A stretch of 12,497 bases of DNA from contig JAKACU010000055.1 of assembly GCA_021821185.1 (NCBI GenBank), positions 1 to 12,497 on the forward strand, in the 5' to 3' direction. The position numbers and the translations under genes were made by a program. Within the stretch, counting starts at the first letter, position 1, and each line of letters starts with the position of its first letter. Positions 6,834-12,497 of this stretch are shown here, in pieces. Below the pieces are notes generated by a model. The model was not told where the DNA came from. It made no database searches and saw nothing but the letters and a program-made list of their open reading frames with translations. Source of the DNA: Bacillota bacterium. Lineage in GTDB: Bacteria > Bacillota > Bacilli > Alicyclobacillales > SLC66.

Positions 6834-7895
6834 ATGGTAAAGAGAAACAATATGTCGCTAGCTATTTTAGTGGGTGAGCAAAATTTTCGCTCCCCATATG
6901 TCCGCTCTGTTTTACAAAGCGCAAAAGAACAAGGCGTACTAGCGTACGTTGTTACGGCAGAGAATATTATTCACCAAACGACTTTGCCAAGTGTGATCTA
7001 CAATCGAGTACCAACGCGAAAGGAAGAAGCATCTTTCGCTGTCGTTCGGGCCAAAGCATTCTTTAAACAGCGCTTTATTCCTTACTTTAACAGTCGTTTT
7101 TTTAGCAAGCGTGAGGTAGATGACGCATTACGTGAAACAAAGCAGGCAGATTTGTTACCTGACACCATGATGGGCGGCGAAGATAATGAATCTGTTCATA
7201 CCATGATGAACCGCTATGGGACATTATTTTTAAAGCCAGTTGCAGGGAGTTTTGGAGAGGGTATCTGTCGTATCACAGGAAAGGATGGTCAAATTCAAGT
7301 CAATTATCGACAAGGGACGCAAACGGTAACGCGTTTGTTCTCTACGTTAGATGAAGCAATGAATGCAAGCAGGCAGCAGATGGGGCACGTGCCGTTCTTG
7401 ATTCAAGAAGAAGTGCCTTTAGCTTTATATGCCGGCTGCAAGACGGATTTTCGTGTGCATCTTTGTCGGCGCAATGAGTCAGAGTGGGAGCCAGTTGCTA
7501 TTGCAGCGAAAGTAGGGCAACGGGATGCTGTTACGACACACGTGCATAGCGGTGGACAGATTGAGAATGCAGGCGTCGTGTTAGATGCCTGGTATGGTAG
7601 ACAGTCTAAAGCCGTCCTTGATCAATTGGCTGATCGCGCGGTCTCTGTGAGCCAGACTCTGTGCAATACGTTACCTGTACAATTGGGTGAATTAGGGCTC
7701 GATATGGGTATCGATCAAGAAGGTCGCATTTATCTTTTTGAAGTCAATGCGAAACCGGGGCGCATTATCTTCACGCATCCATCCCTACGAAGCGCAGGTA
7801 TGTTGTCCCGGCAGTATGTGTTGGCTTATGCAAAATATCTCGCGCAAAAATCAAATGCAGGTAGCGCATGGATGGTGCAAAGTACACATGACTAA
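6834..7895 (+). CDS. YheC/YheD-family ATP-grasp ligase (YheC-length), third paralogue
   Basis: This 353-residue ATP-grasp protein has K134 in LFLKP, the glycine loop GSFGEGI, E192 in the hinge IQEEVPL, D205 and R207 in KTDFRVHL, and E303/N305 in LFEVNAKPGR. The catalytic set appears intact. The loop that reads TTN or TSN in the two upstream paralogues is TTHVHSGG here (234-241), a histidine in place of asparagine, shared only with the next gene. The N-terminal domain (about 1-105) has the family tract VIYNRVPTR near 55-62. The start is ATG at 6834, with AGGTGAG at 6821-6827 made from the end of the preceding gene. Its last 8 bases overlap the next coding region. Cytosolic; substrate unknown. 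Confidence 0.87.
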   Translation: MVKRNNMSLAILVGEQNFRSPYVRSVLQSAKEQGVLAYVVTAENIIHQTTLPSVIYNRVPTRKEEASFAVVRAKAFFKQRFIPYFNSRFFSKREVDDALRETKQADLLPDTMMGGEDNESVHTMMNRYGTLFLKPVAGSFGEGICRITGKDGQIQVNYRQGTQTVTRLFSTLDEAMNASRQQMGHVPFLIQEEVPLALYAGCKTDFRVHLCRRNESEWEPVAIAAKVGQRDAVTTHVHSGGQIENAGVVLDAWYGRQSKAVLDQLADRAVSVSQTLCNTLPVQLGELGLDMGIDQEGRIYLFEVNAKPGRIIFTHPSLRSAGMLSRQYVLAYAKYLAQKSNAGSAWMVQSTHD

Positions 7896-8949
7896 TCAGA
7901 TAAGCATACTTTGCGCAAGTCGATATGAAGATCAGATCGGCGGCAATCTGGCCAATTTTCGCCGAGTGATTCAGGCTGCCAAGTCGCAAGACGTCGTGTG
8001 TAAGGTCGTTTCATTGCACCCGAATTACTCATTGACGTCCTATCGATTTGATGATGAGACAACAAAATTTGTCCGCGTGGATAGCACCCCTTCTCGTGTG
8101 TTGTACAATCGAATTTCTACGCGAGCGCTGGAAAATCATCCTGTCGTGCAACGTATGCTAAATGACTTCATGTCGGCAGGACACGTGATCACTAATCCGC
8201 GATTTCTTACGAAAACGGATCTTATGGAAGTATGGCAACAAAACAAAACGATGCGTCACATGATTCCTGATTCTGTAAAATTATCGACATTTACAACGTT
8301 GCAACATTTTCTTGACGTCCACCATCAAGTGTACGTTAAACCGGTTACAGGAAAAGCTGGCATAGGCATTGTTTATCTTCTTGCAAAACCTGGGCAGCGA
8401 ATCGATGTTTATGAGCAAGGTCCAGGGCAATTGCATCATGTTGGTATTATGCCAAGTAAGGAGTGGTATTCTCGACATAACCAACAACATGGCGGGCATG
8501 CCTTTATCCTTCAGGAGGACGCGAACCCCATTCGCTTTGCGGATCGACGCTTTGATTTGCGTATGCTTGTGCAACGCGACGAGCATGACCATTTTCACGT
8601 ATCAGGAGCTGGCATAAGACAAGCGCAAGCTCGGTACAGCATTACCACGCATGTTCCTAATGGAGGATCCATTCTGACCTTATCTGACGTGTTGCCAACG
8701 CTGTTTGCTACACGCAGTAAGTCTGTTCAAGAAGCTGCTTTCTTGGCTGCGACAAATGCTGCTTATGCCGTTGCGACCTTGCCAGGTGTGTGGTCCGAAG
8801 TTTCCGTTGACATGGGTTTGCGCAAAGATGGAACACCCATTTTGTATGAGGCAAATGCTAAACCTATGAAATTTGATGAACCAAAAATTGAGCATCAGTC
8901 AAAGCAACGTATCATACGTCGCCTCGTATCGCTTGAAAGTTCCGGTTGA
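7888..8949 (+). CDS. YheC/YheD-family ATP-grasp ligase (YheC-length), fourth paralogue
   Basis: This 353-residue protein is exactly as long as the preceding paralogue. Motifs are K151 in VYVKP, the loop TGKAGIGI, E210 in the hinge ILQED, D223 and R225 in RRFDLRMLVQRD, TTHVPNGG at 253-260 (histidine class), and E321/N323 in LYEANAKPMK. The metal motif is EAN rather than EVN, but both ligands are kept. VLYNRISTR at 71-79 mirrors VIYNRVPTR in the previous protein, suggesting a tandem duplication. I chose the ATG at 7888, which overlaps the upstream gene by 8 bases. Its ribosome site (GGATGGTG at 7870-7877) is weak and 10 bases away, so translation probably depends on coupling. No intrinsic terminator is visible between its stop codon and the 6S RNA promoter. 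Confidence 0.86.
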   Translation: MTNQISILCASRYEDQIGGNLANFRRVIQAAKSQDVVCKVVSLHPNYSLTSYRFDDETTKFVRVDSTPSRVLYNRISTRALENHPVVQRMLNDFMSAGHVITNPRFLTKTDLMEVWQQNKTMRHMIPDSVKLSTFTTLQHFLDVHHQVYVKPVTGKAGIGIVYLLAKPGQRIDVYEQGPGQLHHVGIMPSKEWYSRHNQQHGGHAFILQEDANPIRFADRRFDLRMLVQRDEHDHFHVSGAGIRQAQARYSITTHVPNGGSILTLSDVLPTLFATRSKSVQEAAFLAATNAAYAVATLPGVWSEVSVDMGLRKDGTPILYEANAKPMKFDEPKIEHQSKQRIIRRLVSLESSG

Positions 8950-8987
8950 AGTAGGTGTTTTCGGGGTATACTGTTTGATAAATCCTG

Positions 8988-9016
8988 TTGAAAATAAGCA
9001 CAACTGTTGGTAAGAT
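8988..9016 (+). promoter_or_regulatory. Extended -10 sigma-A promoter of the 6S RNA gene
   Basis: The -35 box TTGAAA at 8988-8993 and the -10 box TAAGAT at 9011-9016 are separated by exactly 17 bases. TGG immediately upstream of the -10 supplies the extended -10 TGn motif. The predicted start is about 9021-9023, which is where the closing stem of the RNA begins. The agreement between promoter and fold supports both calls. Confidence 0.75.
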
Positions 9017-9020
9017 AAAA

Positions 9021-9234
9021 GTCACCTGCAGTGTACGTAGTAGGCCACATGTTTTGAACCGTATGTGTTTTAAGGGGAGACGGATATCCGTTCTGTGCTG
9101 ACACGCCCTGATGTTGAGGGAAGTCAAATAGTCAGAATGCTAGTCGCCCACCTGCGAGAGCAGGTTCGAAAACACCGGCCTCCGTTACGGCACAGGCGGG
9201 TGAACACAAGGAGCATCGTGATGCTCCCTTTTTT
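9021..9234 (+). ncRNA. ssrS: Probable 6S RNA (RNA polymerase-binding regulatory RNA)
   Basis: 6S RNA binds the sigma-A holoenzyme, mimics an open promoter and is a template for short pRNAs. The region is non-coding, begins at an extended -10 promoter and ends at a terminator, giving a core of about 185 bases. It folds as one rod: TCACCTGC (9022-9029) with GCGGGTGA (9196-9203); GTG/CAC; CGTA/TACG; GGCC/GGCC (9043-9046 with 9177-9180); TGTTTTGAACC (9050-9060) with GGTTCGAAAACA (9163-9174); GAC/GTC and GGG/CCC; TTCTG/CAGAA; TGAC/GTCA; and CCCT/AGGG at the tip. The 5' strand GTTTTGAACCG resembles the B. subtilis 6S-1 template as I recall it (GUUUUGACCG). A GNRA hairpin, ACCTGC-GAGA-GCAGGT at 9150-9165, can replace the central helix, like the hairpin described in 6S rearrangement. 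A covariance search is the missing proof. Confidence 0.75.
9210..9234 (+). terminator. Intrinsic terminator of the 6S RNA gene
   Basis: A perfect 7-bp stem pairs 9210-9216 (GGAGCAT) with 9221-9227 (ATGCTCC) around the loop CGTG. One C and six T residues follow (9229-9234). It closes the non-coding RNA transcript upstream of miaB. Confidence 0.9.
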
Positions 9235-9263
9235 ATGGTTTATAATTTTTTATGGCTTATAAT
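9230..9263 (+). repeat. 17-bp tandem direct repeat, two copies
   Basis: TTTTTATGGTTTATAAT at 9230-9246 is followed with no gap by TTTTTATGGCTTATAAT at 9247-9263; the copies differ at a single base (9239 T, 9256 C). The first copy includes the T-tract of the 6S RNA terminator. Each copy ends in a perfect TATAAT. Confidence 0.95.
9235..9263 (+). promoter_or_regulatory. Possible sigma-A promoter(s) of miaB
   Basis: TATAAT occurs at 9258-9263 and again at 9241-9246, both from the 17-bp tandem repeat. The -35 partners are weak: ATGGTT at 9235-9240 for the downstream box and GTGATG at 9218-9223 for the upstream box, each at 17-base spacing. A promoter is expected because a strong terminator lies just upstream. 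Which box is used cannot be told from sequence. Confidence 0.45.
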
Positions 9264-9295
9264 ATAGATAGAGTTTAGTGAAAAGGGAGAGATTT

Positions 9296-10732
9296 ATGGC
9301 GGATCTTAAGATCGATGTTGAACAACTGGATCTGCGCGTACATCGGCCAACCATTGCGCAACGCGAAGCGATGGCCATGGCAGAGCCTGTTCGTCAAGAG
9401 TTGGTTAACAAGTATCAAGGAAAACGATTTTTATTGCGTACGTACGGTTGTCAAATGAATGAACATGATACAGAGATCATGGCGGGATTGCTTCAGACGA
9501 TGGGATATACGGCAACGGATGTCGAAGAAGAAGCGGATCTCATTTTGTTCAATACCTGTGCGGTCCGTGAAAACGCAGAAAATAAAGTGTTCGGTGAAAT
9601 TGGGCGTGTGCGTCCTTTGAAACATCGCAATCCTAACTTATTGTTAGGCGTTTGTGGATGCATGCCCCAGGAAAAAGCGGTTCAAGATAAAGTACAAAAA
9701 ACGTATCCCTGGATCGATCTTGTTTTTGGAACGCATAATCTGCACCGTTTACCAGATCTTGTAGAAACAGCCATGAACAGCCAAGAAATCGTGATGGAAG
9801 TATGGGACCATGCGAAGTATTTGGTCGATGATCTTCCTAAGGCGCGACAGGATGGTTTGCGAGCATGGGTTACGATCCAATATGGTTGCAACAAGTTTTG
9901 TACCTATTGCATTGTTCCATATACCCGCGGTCGAGAAAGAAGCCGTACGTTGGAAAGTATCATTGATGAGGTGCGAGGTCTTGTTGAGGTAGGGTACCAG
10001 GAAATCACATTGCTCGGTCAAAACGTCAATGACTATGGATTGGATTTGGGTATCGATTTTGCCACATTGTTGCGTGCTGTGGGACAAGTTTATGGCATTA
10101 ATCGAGTGCGCTTCACCACGTCTAATCCATGGAATTTCACCGATGAGTTGATTGCAGCTATAGCAGAAACCAGATCCGTTTGTGAACATATCCATTTGCC
10201 CGTTCAGTCAGGAAGCAATCGTATACTTTCGGTGATGAATCGAGGGTACAGCAGGGAGTATTACTTGCGTCTTGTTGAGCGCATTCGAGCAAAGATTCCC
10301 GACGTGGCCCTGACGACAGACATTATCGTCGGGTTTCCTTCTGAGACAGATGATGACTTTTACGCCACGCTCGATCTTATGCGTGAAGTTCGTTATGATA
10401 CTGCGTACACCTTTATGTATTCACCGAGAACCGGAACACCGGCTGCGACGATGCCGAATTTGGTTCAAGAAGAGGTAATAAAACATCGCTTACAACAATT
10501 GATGGACGTTCAGAACGTTATTTCCCGACAATATAATGAACAGTTAGTGGGTACAGTTGCTGAAGTTCTTGTTGAAGGCGCAAGTAAAAAAAATGACGCC
10601 ATGCTCCAAGGGAGAACGCGATCGAATAAGCTTGTTTTGTTGCCGCGAGAAGCAGGATTGATCGGTAGTTTAGTTCCTGTACGCATCGAATCAGCGAACA
10701 CGTGGACGCTTAAGGGAACAGTGCAGAGGTGA
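9296..10732 (+). CDS. miaB: tRNA-2-methylthio-N6-dimethylallyladenosine synthase MiaB
   Basis: This 478-residue radical-SAM methylthiotransferase converts i6A37 to ms2i6A37 in tRNAs reading codons that start with U. The N-terminal UPF0004 domain carries the auxiliary cluster cysteines C52 (YGCQMN), C88 (NTCAVRE) and C122 (GVCGCMPQ). The radical-SAM cluster cysteines are C198, C202 and C205 in YGCNKFCTYC, followed by IVPYTRGRERSR. LPVQSGS and the tract TDIIVGFPSET are typical, and a TRAM domain occupies roughly the last 65 residues. The ATG at 9296 was chosen because AAGGGAGAG at 9283-9291 is well placed; an in-frame GTG at 9278 would put that site inside the gene. The first 40 residues precede the catalytic domain, as in other Bacillota MiaB proteins. 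mutS starts six bases downstream, with its ribosome site inside the miaB end. Confidence 0.97.
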   Translation: MADLKIDVEQLDLRVHRPTIAQREAMAMAEPVRQELVNKYQGKRFLLRTYGCQMNEHDTEIMAGLLQTMGYTATDVEEEADLILFNTCAVRENAENKVFGEIGRVRPLKHRNPNLLLGVCGCMPQEKAVQDKVQKTYPWIDLVFGTHNLHRLPDLVETAMNSQEIVMEVWDHAKYLVDDLPKARQDGLRAWVTIQYGCNKFCTYCIVPYTRGRERSRTLESIIDEVRGLVEVGYQEITLLGQNVNDYGLDLGIDFATLLRAVGQVYGINRVRFTTSNPWNFTDELIAAIAETRSVCEHIHLPVQSGSNRILSVMNRGYSREYYLRLVERIRAKIPDVALTTDIIVGFPSETDDDFYATLDLMREVRYDTAYTFMYSPRTGTPAATMPNLVQEEVIKHRLQQLMDVQNVISRQYNEQLVGTVAEVLVEGASKKNDAMLQGRTRSNKLVLLPREAGLIGSLVPVRIESANTWTLKGTVQR

Positions 10733-10738
10733 AAGTTT

Positions 10739-12497
10739 TTGGCAGCTAAAGTATCGATGATGGATCAATATCGTATGGTCAAGCAGTCGTGTCAAGACGC
10801 ACTGCTTTTCTTTCGTCTGGGCGATTTTTATGAACTTTTCCTTGATGATGCACTTTTAGCCAGCGAGCGGCTTGGTCTAACCTTGACAGGCCGCGGCACA
10901 GGCGACAATCGCGTTCCCATGTGTGGCGTTCCATTTCACGCGGCCGAATCCTACATCGCTCGTTTGGTTAAAGACGGATACCGTGTGGCGATCTGTGAAC
11001 AGATGGAGGATCCTAAAACAACCAAAGGGCTTGTCAAACGCGATATCATCCGTATTGTCACACCTGGAACAGGGTTTGATTTTATCAAGGAATCCGATGT
11101 GCGTTTGCTTGTCGCTTGTGTGGGAGAGGATGTAACAACGGATGAGGTTACGTGCGCTGCCGTCATGGATCCTATGACAGGGGATGTTTGGAAGAAAGTT
11201 GGCAGTTTACAAGATCTCTTGCCTTGGCTGTCTTCGTTGCACATCGAGGAGATGATAGCGAGTCATCAAGCTTCATCTACTATCATGACATGGTCAAAGG
11301 AAGCGGCCAAACAATTGCATGCGGTGTTTTCACCGTTTCAGGACGATCAAGATGGTCAAGAGAATTCATCCCTTTCCTTACGTCCGGAAGATGTCCTTGT
11401 ACGGTATGTTCGCTATACCGGTAAACGCGACCTTGTGCATCTTAAAGATCCCCAATATGTCGAAGGTTCGATGTATCTGCAACTGTCACAGGCAGCCATA
11501 ACGAGTCTAGAATTATTGCAGCCTATCTCAACGATACGACGCGGGACCACCTTGTTTGAGACCTTGGACTTGACGCAATGCGCGATGGGAAAACGCAAGC
11601 TTCGTGAAATGATTGAACGTCCGTTTATTGATATCGCGGCTATTTGCCTGCGTCAGGATGCTGTTGCGTATTTTATGAAACATCATGTAACGATGCAAGA
11701 AATAGCAGCGCATCTCAAAGGTTTTCCAGATTTGTCGAGACTTGTTTCAAGGATTAGTTATGGAACGGCAACACCTCGGGATTTGGTGCAGTTGGCAAGT
11801 GGTCTTAAAAAAGCTCATCAGATAAAAATGATACTAAACGAGGCTGGTGCCGTCGGGGAATTACTTACTGTCATGGATGAGTTACATGATCTCATGGAGA
11901 TCGCACAAAGCATTCAAAGCAAACTCATTGATGACCCGACAGGCTCCGGTAAAGAAGGCGGCATTTTGCGGCCTTTCGTTGATGAAACGGTAGATCATTT
12001 GCGAGAAGTGGCTCAAGGTGGTCGAAACTATCTTGCCATACTAGAGCAAAGAGAACGGCAACGAACAGGCATCAAATCATTGAAAGTTTCTTACAATAAA
12101 GTTTTTGGCTATTATATCGAAGTCACGTCAGCCAATGCATCGTCTGTGCCGGAGGATTATGAACGCAAGCAAACGTTAGTCGGTGCTGAACGCTTCGTTA
12201 CACCGGAACTGCGTCAATATGAACAGGAGATTACCCAAGCGGATGAGCGCATCAAGGAACTCGAATGGGAACATTTTGTGGCACTTGTGCAGGAAATAAA
12301 AACGTATGTGCGATCGATCCAAGAGATCAGTGATGCATTAGGTAATCTTGATGCCATAATGAGTTTGGCTTTTTGCGCGGTGCGCTACGGGTATACGCGT
12401 CCGGAGATCGATCAAAGTGGGGATTTGGTGATCGAGGAAGGTAGGCATCCTGTCGTAGAACGCCATGTCGACGGAAATTATGTGCCAAATGTTACGT
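10739..12497 (+). CDS. mutS: DNA mismatch repair protein MutS, N-terminal part, cut by window edge
   Basis: The frame is open from the TTG at 10739 to the window end, about 586 codons. MutS recognises base mismatches and small loops and recruits MutL. Domain I shows the mismatch-reading F-x-E motif as F30-Y31-E32 in FFRLGDFYELF, then VPMCGVPFHA and AICEQMEDP. The core and clamp regions follow, with YNKVFGYYIEVT in the clamp domain, and the window stops at GRHPVVERHV...YVPNV, about 20 residues before the expected Walker A motif. TTG was chosen over the ATG at 10757 because GAGGTGA (10726-10732) is six bases upstream and the resulting MAAKVSMMDQY aligns with family N-termini. No frameshift was seen on translating the whole stretch. 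The ATPase domain lies outside, so integrity of the gene cannot be judged. Confidence 0.95.
   Translation, partial: MAAKVSMMDQYRMVKQSCQDALLFFRLGDFYELFLDDALLASERLGLTLTGRGTGDNRVPMCGVPFHAAESYIARLVKDGYRVAICEQMEDPKTTKGLVKRDIIRIVTPGTGFDFIKESDVRLLVACVGEDVTTDEVTCAAVMDPMTGDVWKKVGSLQDLLPWLSSLHIEEMIASHQASSTIMTWSKEAAKQLHAVFSPFQDDQDGQENSSLSLRPEDVLVRYVRYTGKRDLVHLKDPQYVEGSMYLQLSQAAITSLELLQPISTIRRGTTLFETLDLTQCAMGKRKLREMIERPFIDIAAICLRQDAVAYFMKHHVTMQEIAAHLKGFPDLSRLVSRISYGTATPRDLVQLASGLKKAHQIKMILNEAGAVGELLTVMDELHDLMEIAQSIQSKLIDDPTGSGKEGGILRPFVDETVDHLREVAQGGRNYLAILEQRERQRTGIKSLKVSYNKVFGYYIEVTSANASSVPEDYERKQTLVGAERFVTPELRQYEQEITQADERIKELEWEHFVALVQEIKTYVRSIQEISDALGNLDAIMSLAFCAVRYGYTRPEIDQSGDLVIEEGRHPVVERHVDGNYVPNVT

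Noticed and set aside
8281..8598. 105-codon open frame on the minus strand inside the fourth ATP-grasp gene
   Set aside because: Antisense to a conserved coding region, with no start signal or recognisable motif.
8946..8972. Second promoter TTGAAG / TATACT at the end of the fourth ATP-grasp gene
   Set aside because: The spacer is only 15 bases and the -35 overlaps the stop codon; the 8988-9016 promoter is better and matches the RNA's 5' end.
9150..9180. tRNA-like T-arm (GGTTCGAA) suggesting a tRNA gene
   Set aside because: No 7-bp acceptor stem, anticodon arm or CCA partner can be arranged around it; the bases pair instead with 9043-9060 in the 6S-type fold.
9021..9234. T-box or other riboswitch controlling miaB
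   Set aside because: The conserved T-box sequence (AGGGTGG...ACCGCG type) is absent, and the terminator is a simple hairpin with no visible antiterminator partner. A free-standing RNA fits better.
9749..10195. 148-codon open frame on the minus strand inside miaB
   Set aside because: It lies wholly antisense to a clearly conserved gene, has no ribosome site and resembles no protein I know.
1..12497. Mobile elements, CRISPR arrays, prophage or integration sites
   Set aside because: I saw no transposase, integrase, spaced direct-repeat array or terminal inverted repeats. Although type 2 COOH-NH2 ligases take their name from a phage, the neighbouring genes here are all chromosomal.

Overview
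The window looks like the chromosome of an endospore-forming Bacillota in the Bacillales. The evidence is a clear CotE spore-coat protein, several YheC/YheD-type ATP-grasp proteins, the rny-ymdB pair and the miaB-mutS pair, with strong GGAGG-type ribosome binding sites and frequent TTG/GTG starts. An Alicyclobacillaceae-like lineage is my guess from overall character only, not proven by the sequence. All recognised genes lie on the + strand.

Layout. (1) Bases 1-2119: the 3' end of rny (RNase Y) with its own terminator, then ymdB and an M19 dipeptidase 11 bases apart, closed by a second terminator. (2) Bases 2120-2874: a 170-base structured leader, cotE, and a hairpin just after cotE. (3) Bases 2893-8949: five tightly packed genes. 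Four are stand-alone ATP-grasp ligases of the YheC/YheD type, one of YheD length and three of YheC length. The middle one (5380-6822) fuses a degenerate ATP-grasp-like half to a glutamine synthetase/GCS-fold COOH-NH2 ligase of the phiEco32-like type 2 family. Junctions are very tight (4-base overlap, 11-base gap, 8-base overlap), so this is almost certainly one transcription unit. (4) Bases 8988-9234: a non-coding RNA gene with its own extended -10 promoter and intrinsic terminator. Its rod-like fold and a sequence resembling the pRNA template of Bacillus 6S-1 identify it as a likely 6S RNA. (5) Bases 9235 to end: a 17-bp tandem duplication carrying two TATAAT boxes, then miaB and the first ~586 codons of mutS, cut by the window edge before the Walker A motif.

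How the parts fit. Regions 1 and 5 are housekeeping: RNA decay and processing, cyclic-nucleotide phosphodiesterase, tRNA modification and mismatch repair. In B. subtilis most of these genes plus cotE share one neighbourhood, in the order rny-ymdB-spoVS-tdh-kbl-miaB-ricA-cotE-mutS. Here cotE sits upstream of miaB, spoVS and ricA are absent, and the ligase cluster plus 6S RNA occupy the middle. The interesting system is cotE plus five amide-forming ligase genes. Published domain surveys link type 2 COOH-NH2 ligases with YheC/D ATP-grasps and CotE, and propose peptide synthesis or peptide tagging in spore coat or wall modification. The product is unknown. The number of paralogues here, their division into two motif classes and the loss of catalytic residues in the fusion protein are what deserve attention.
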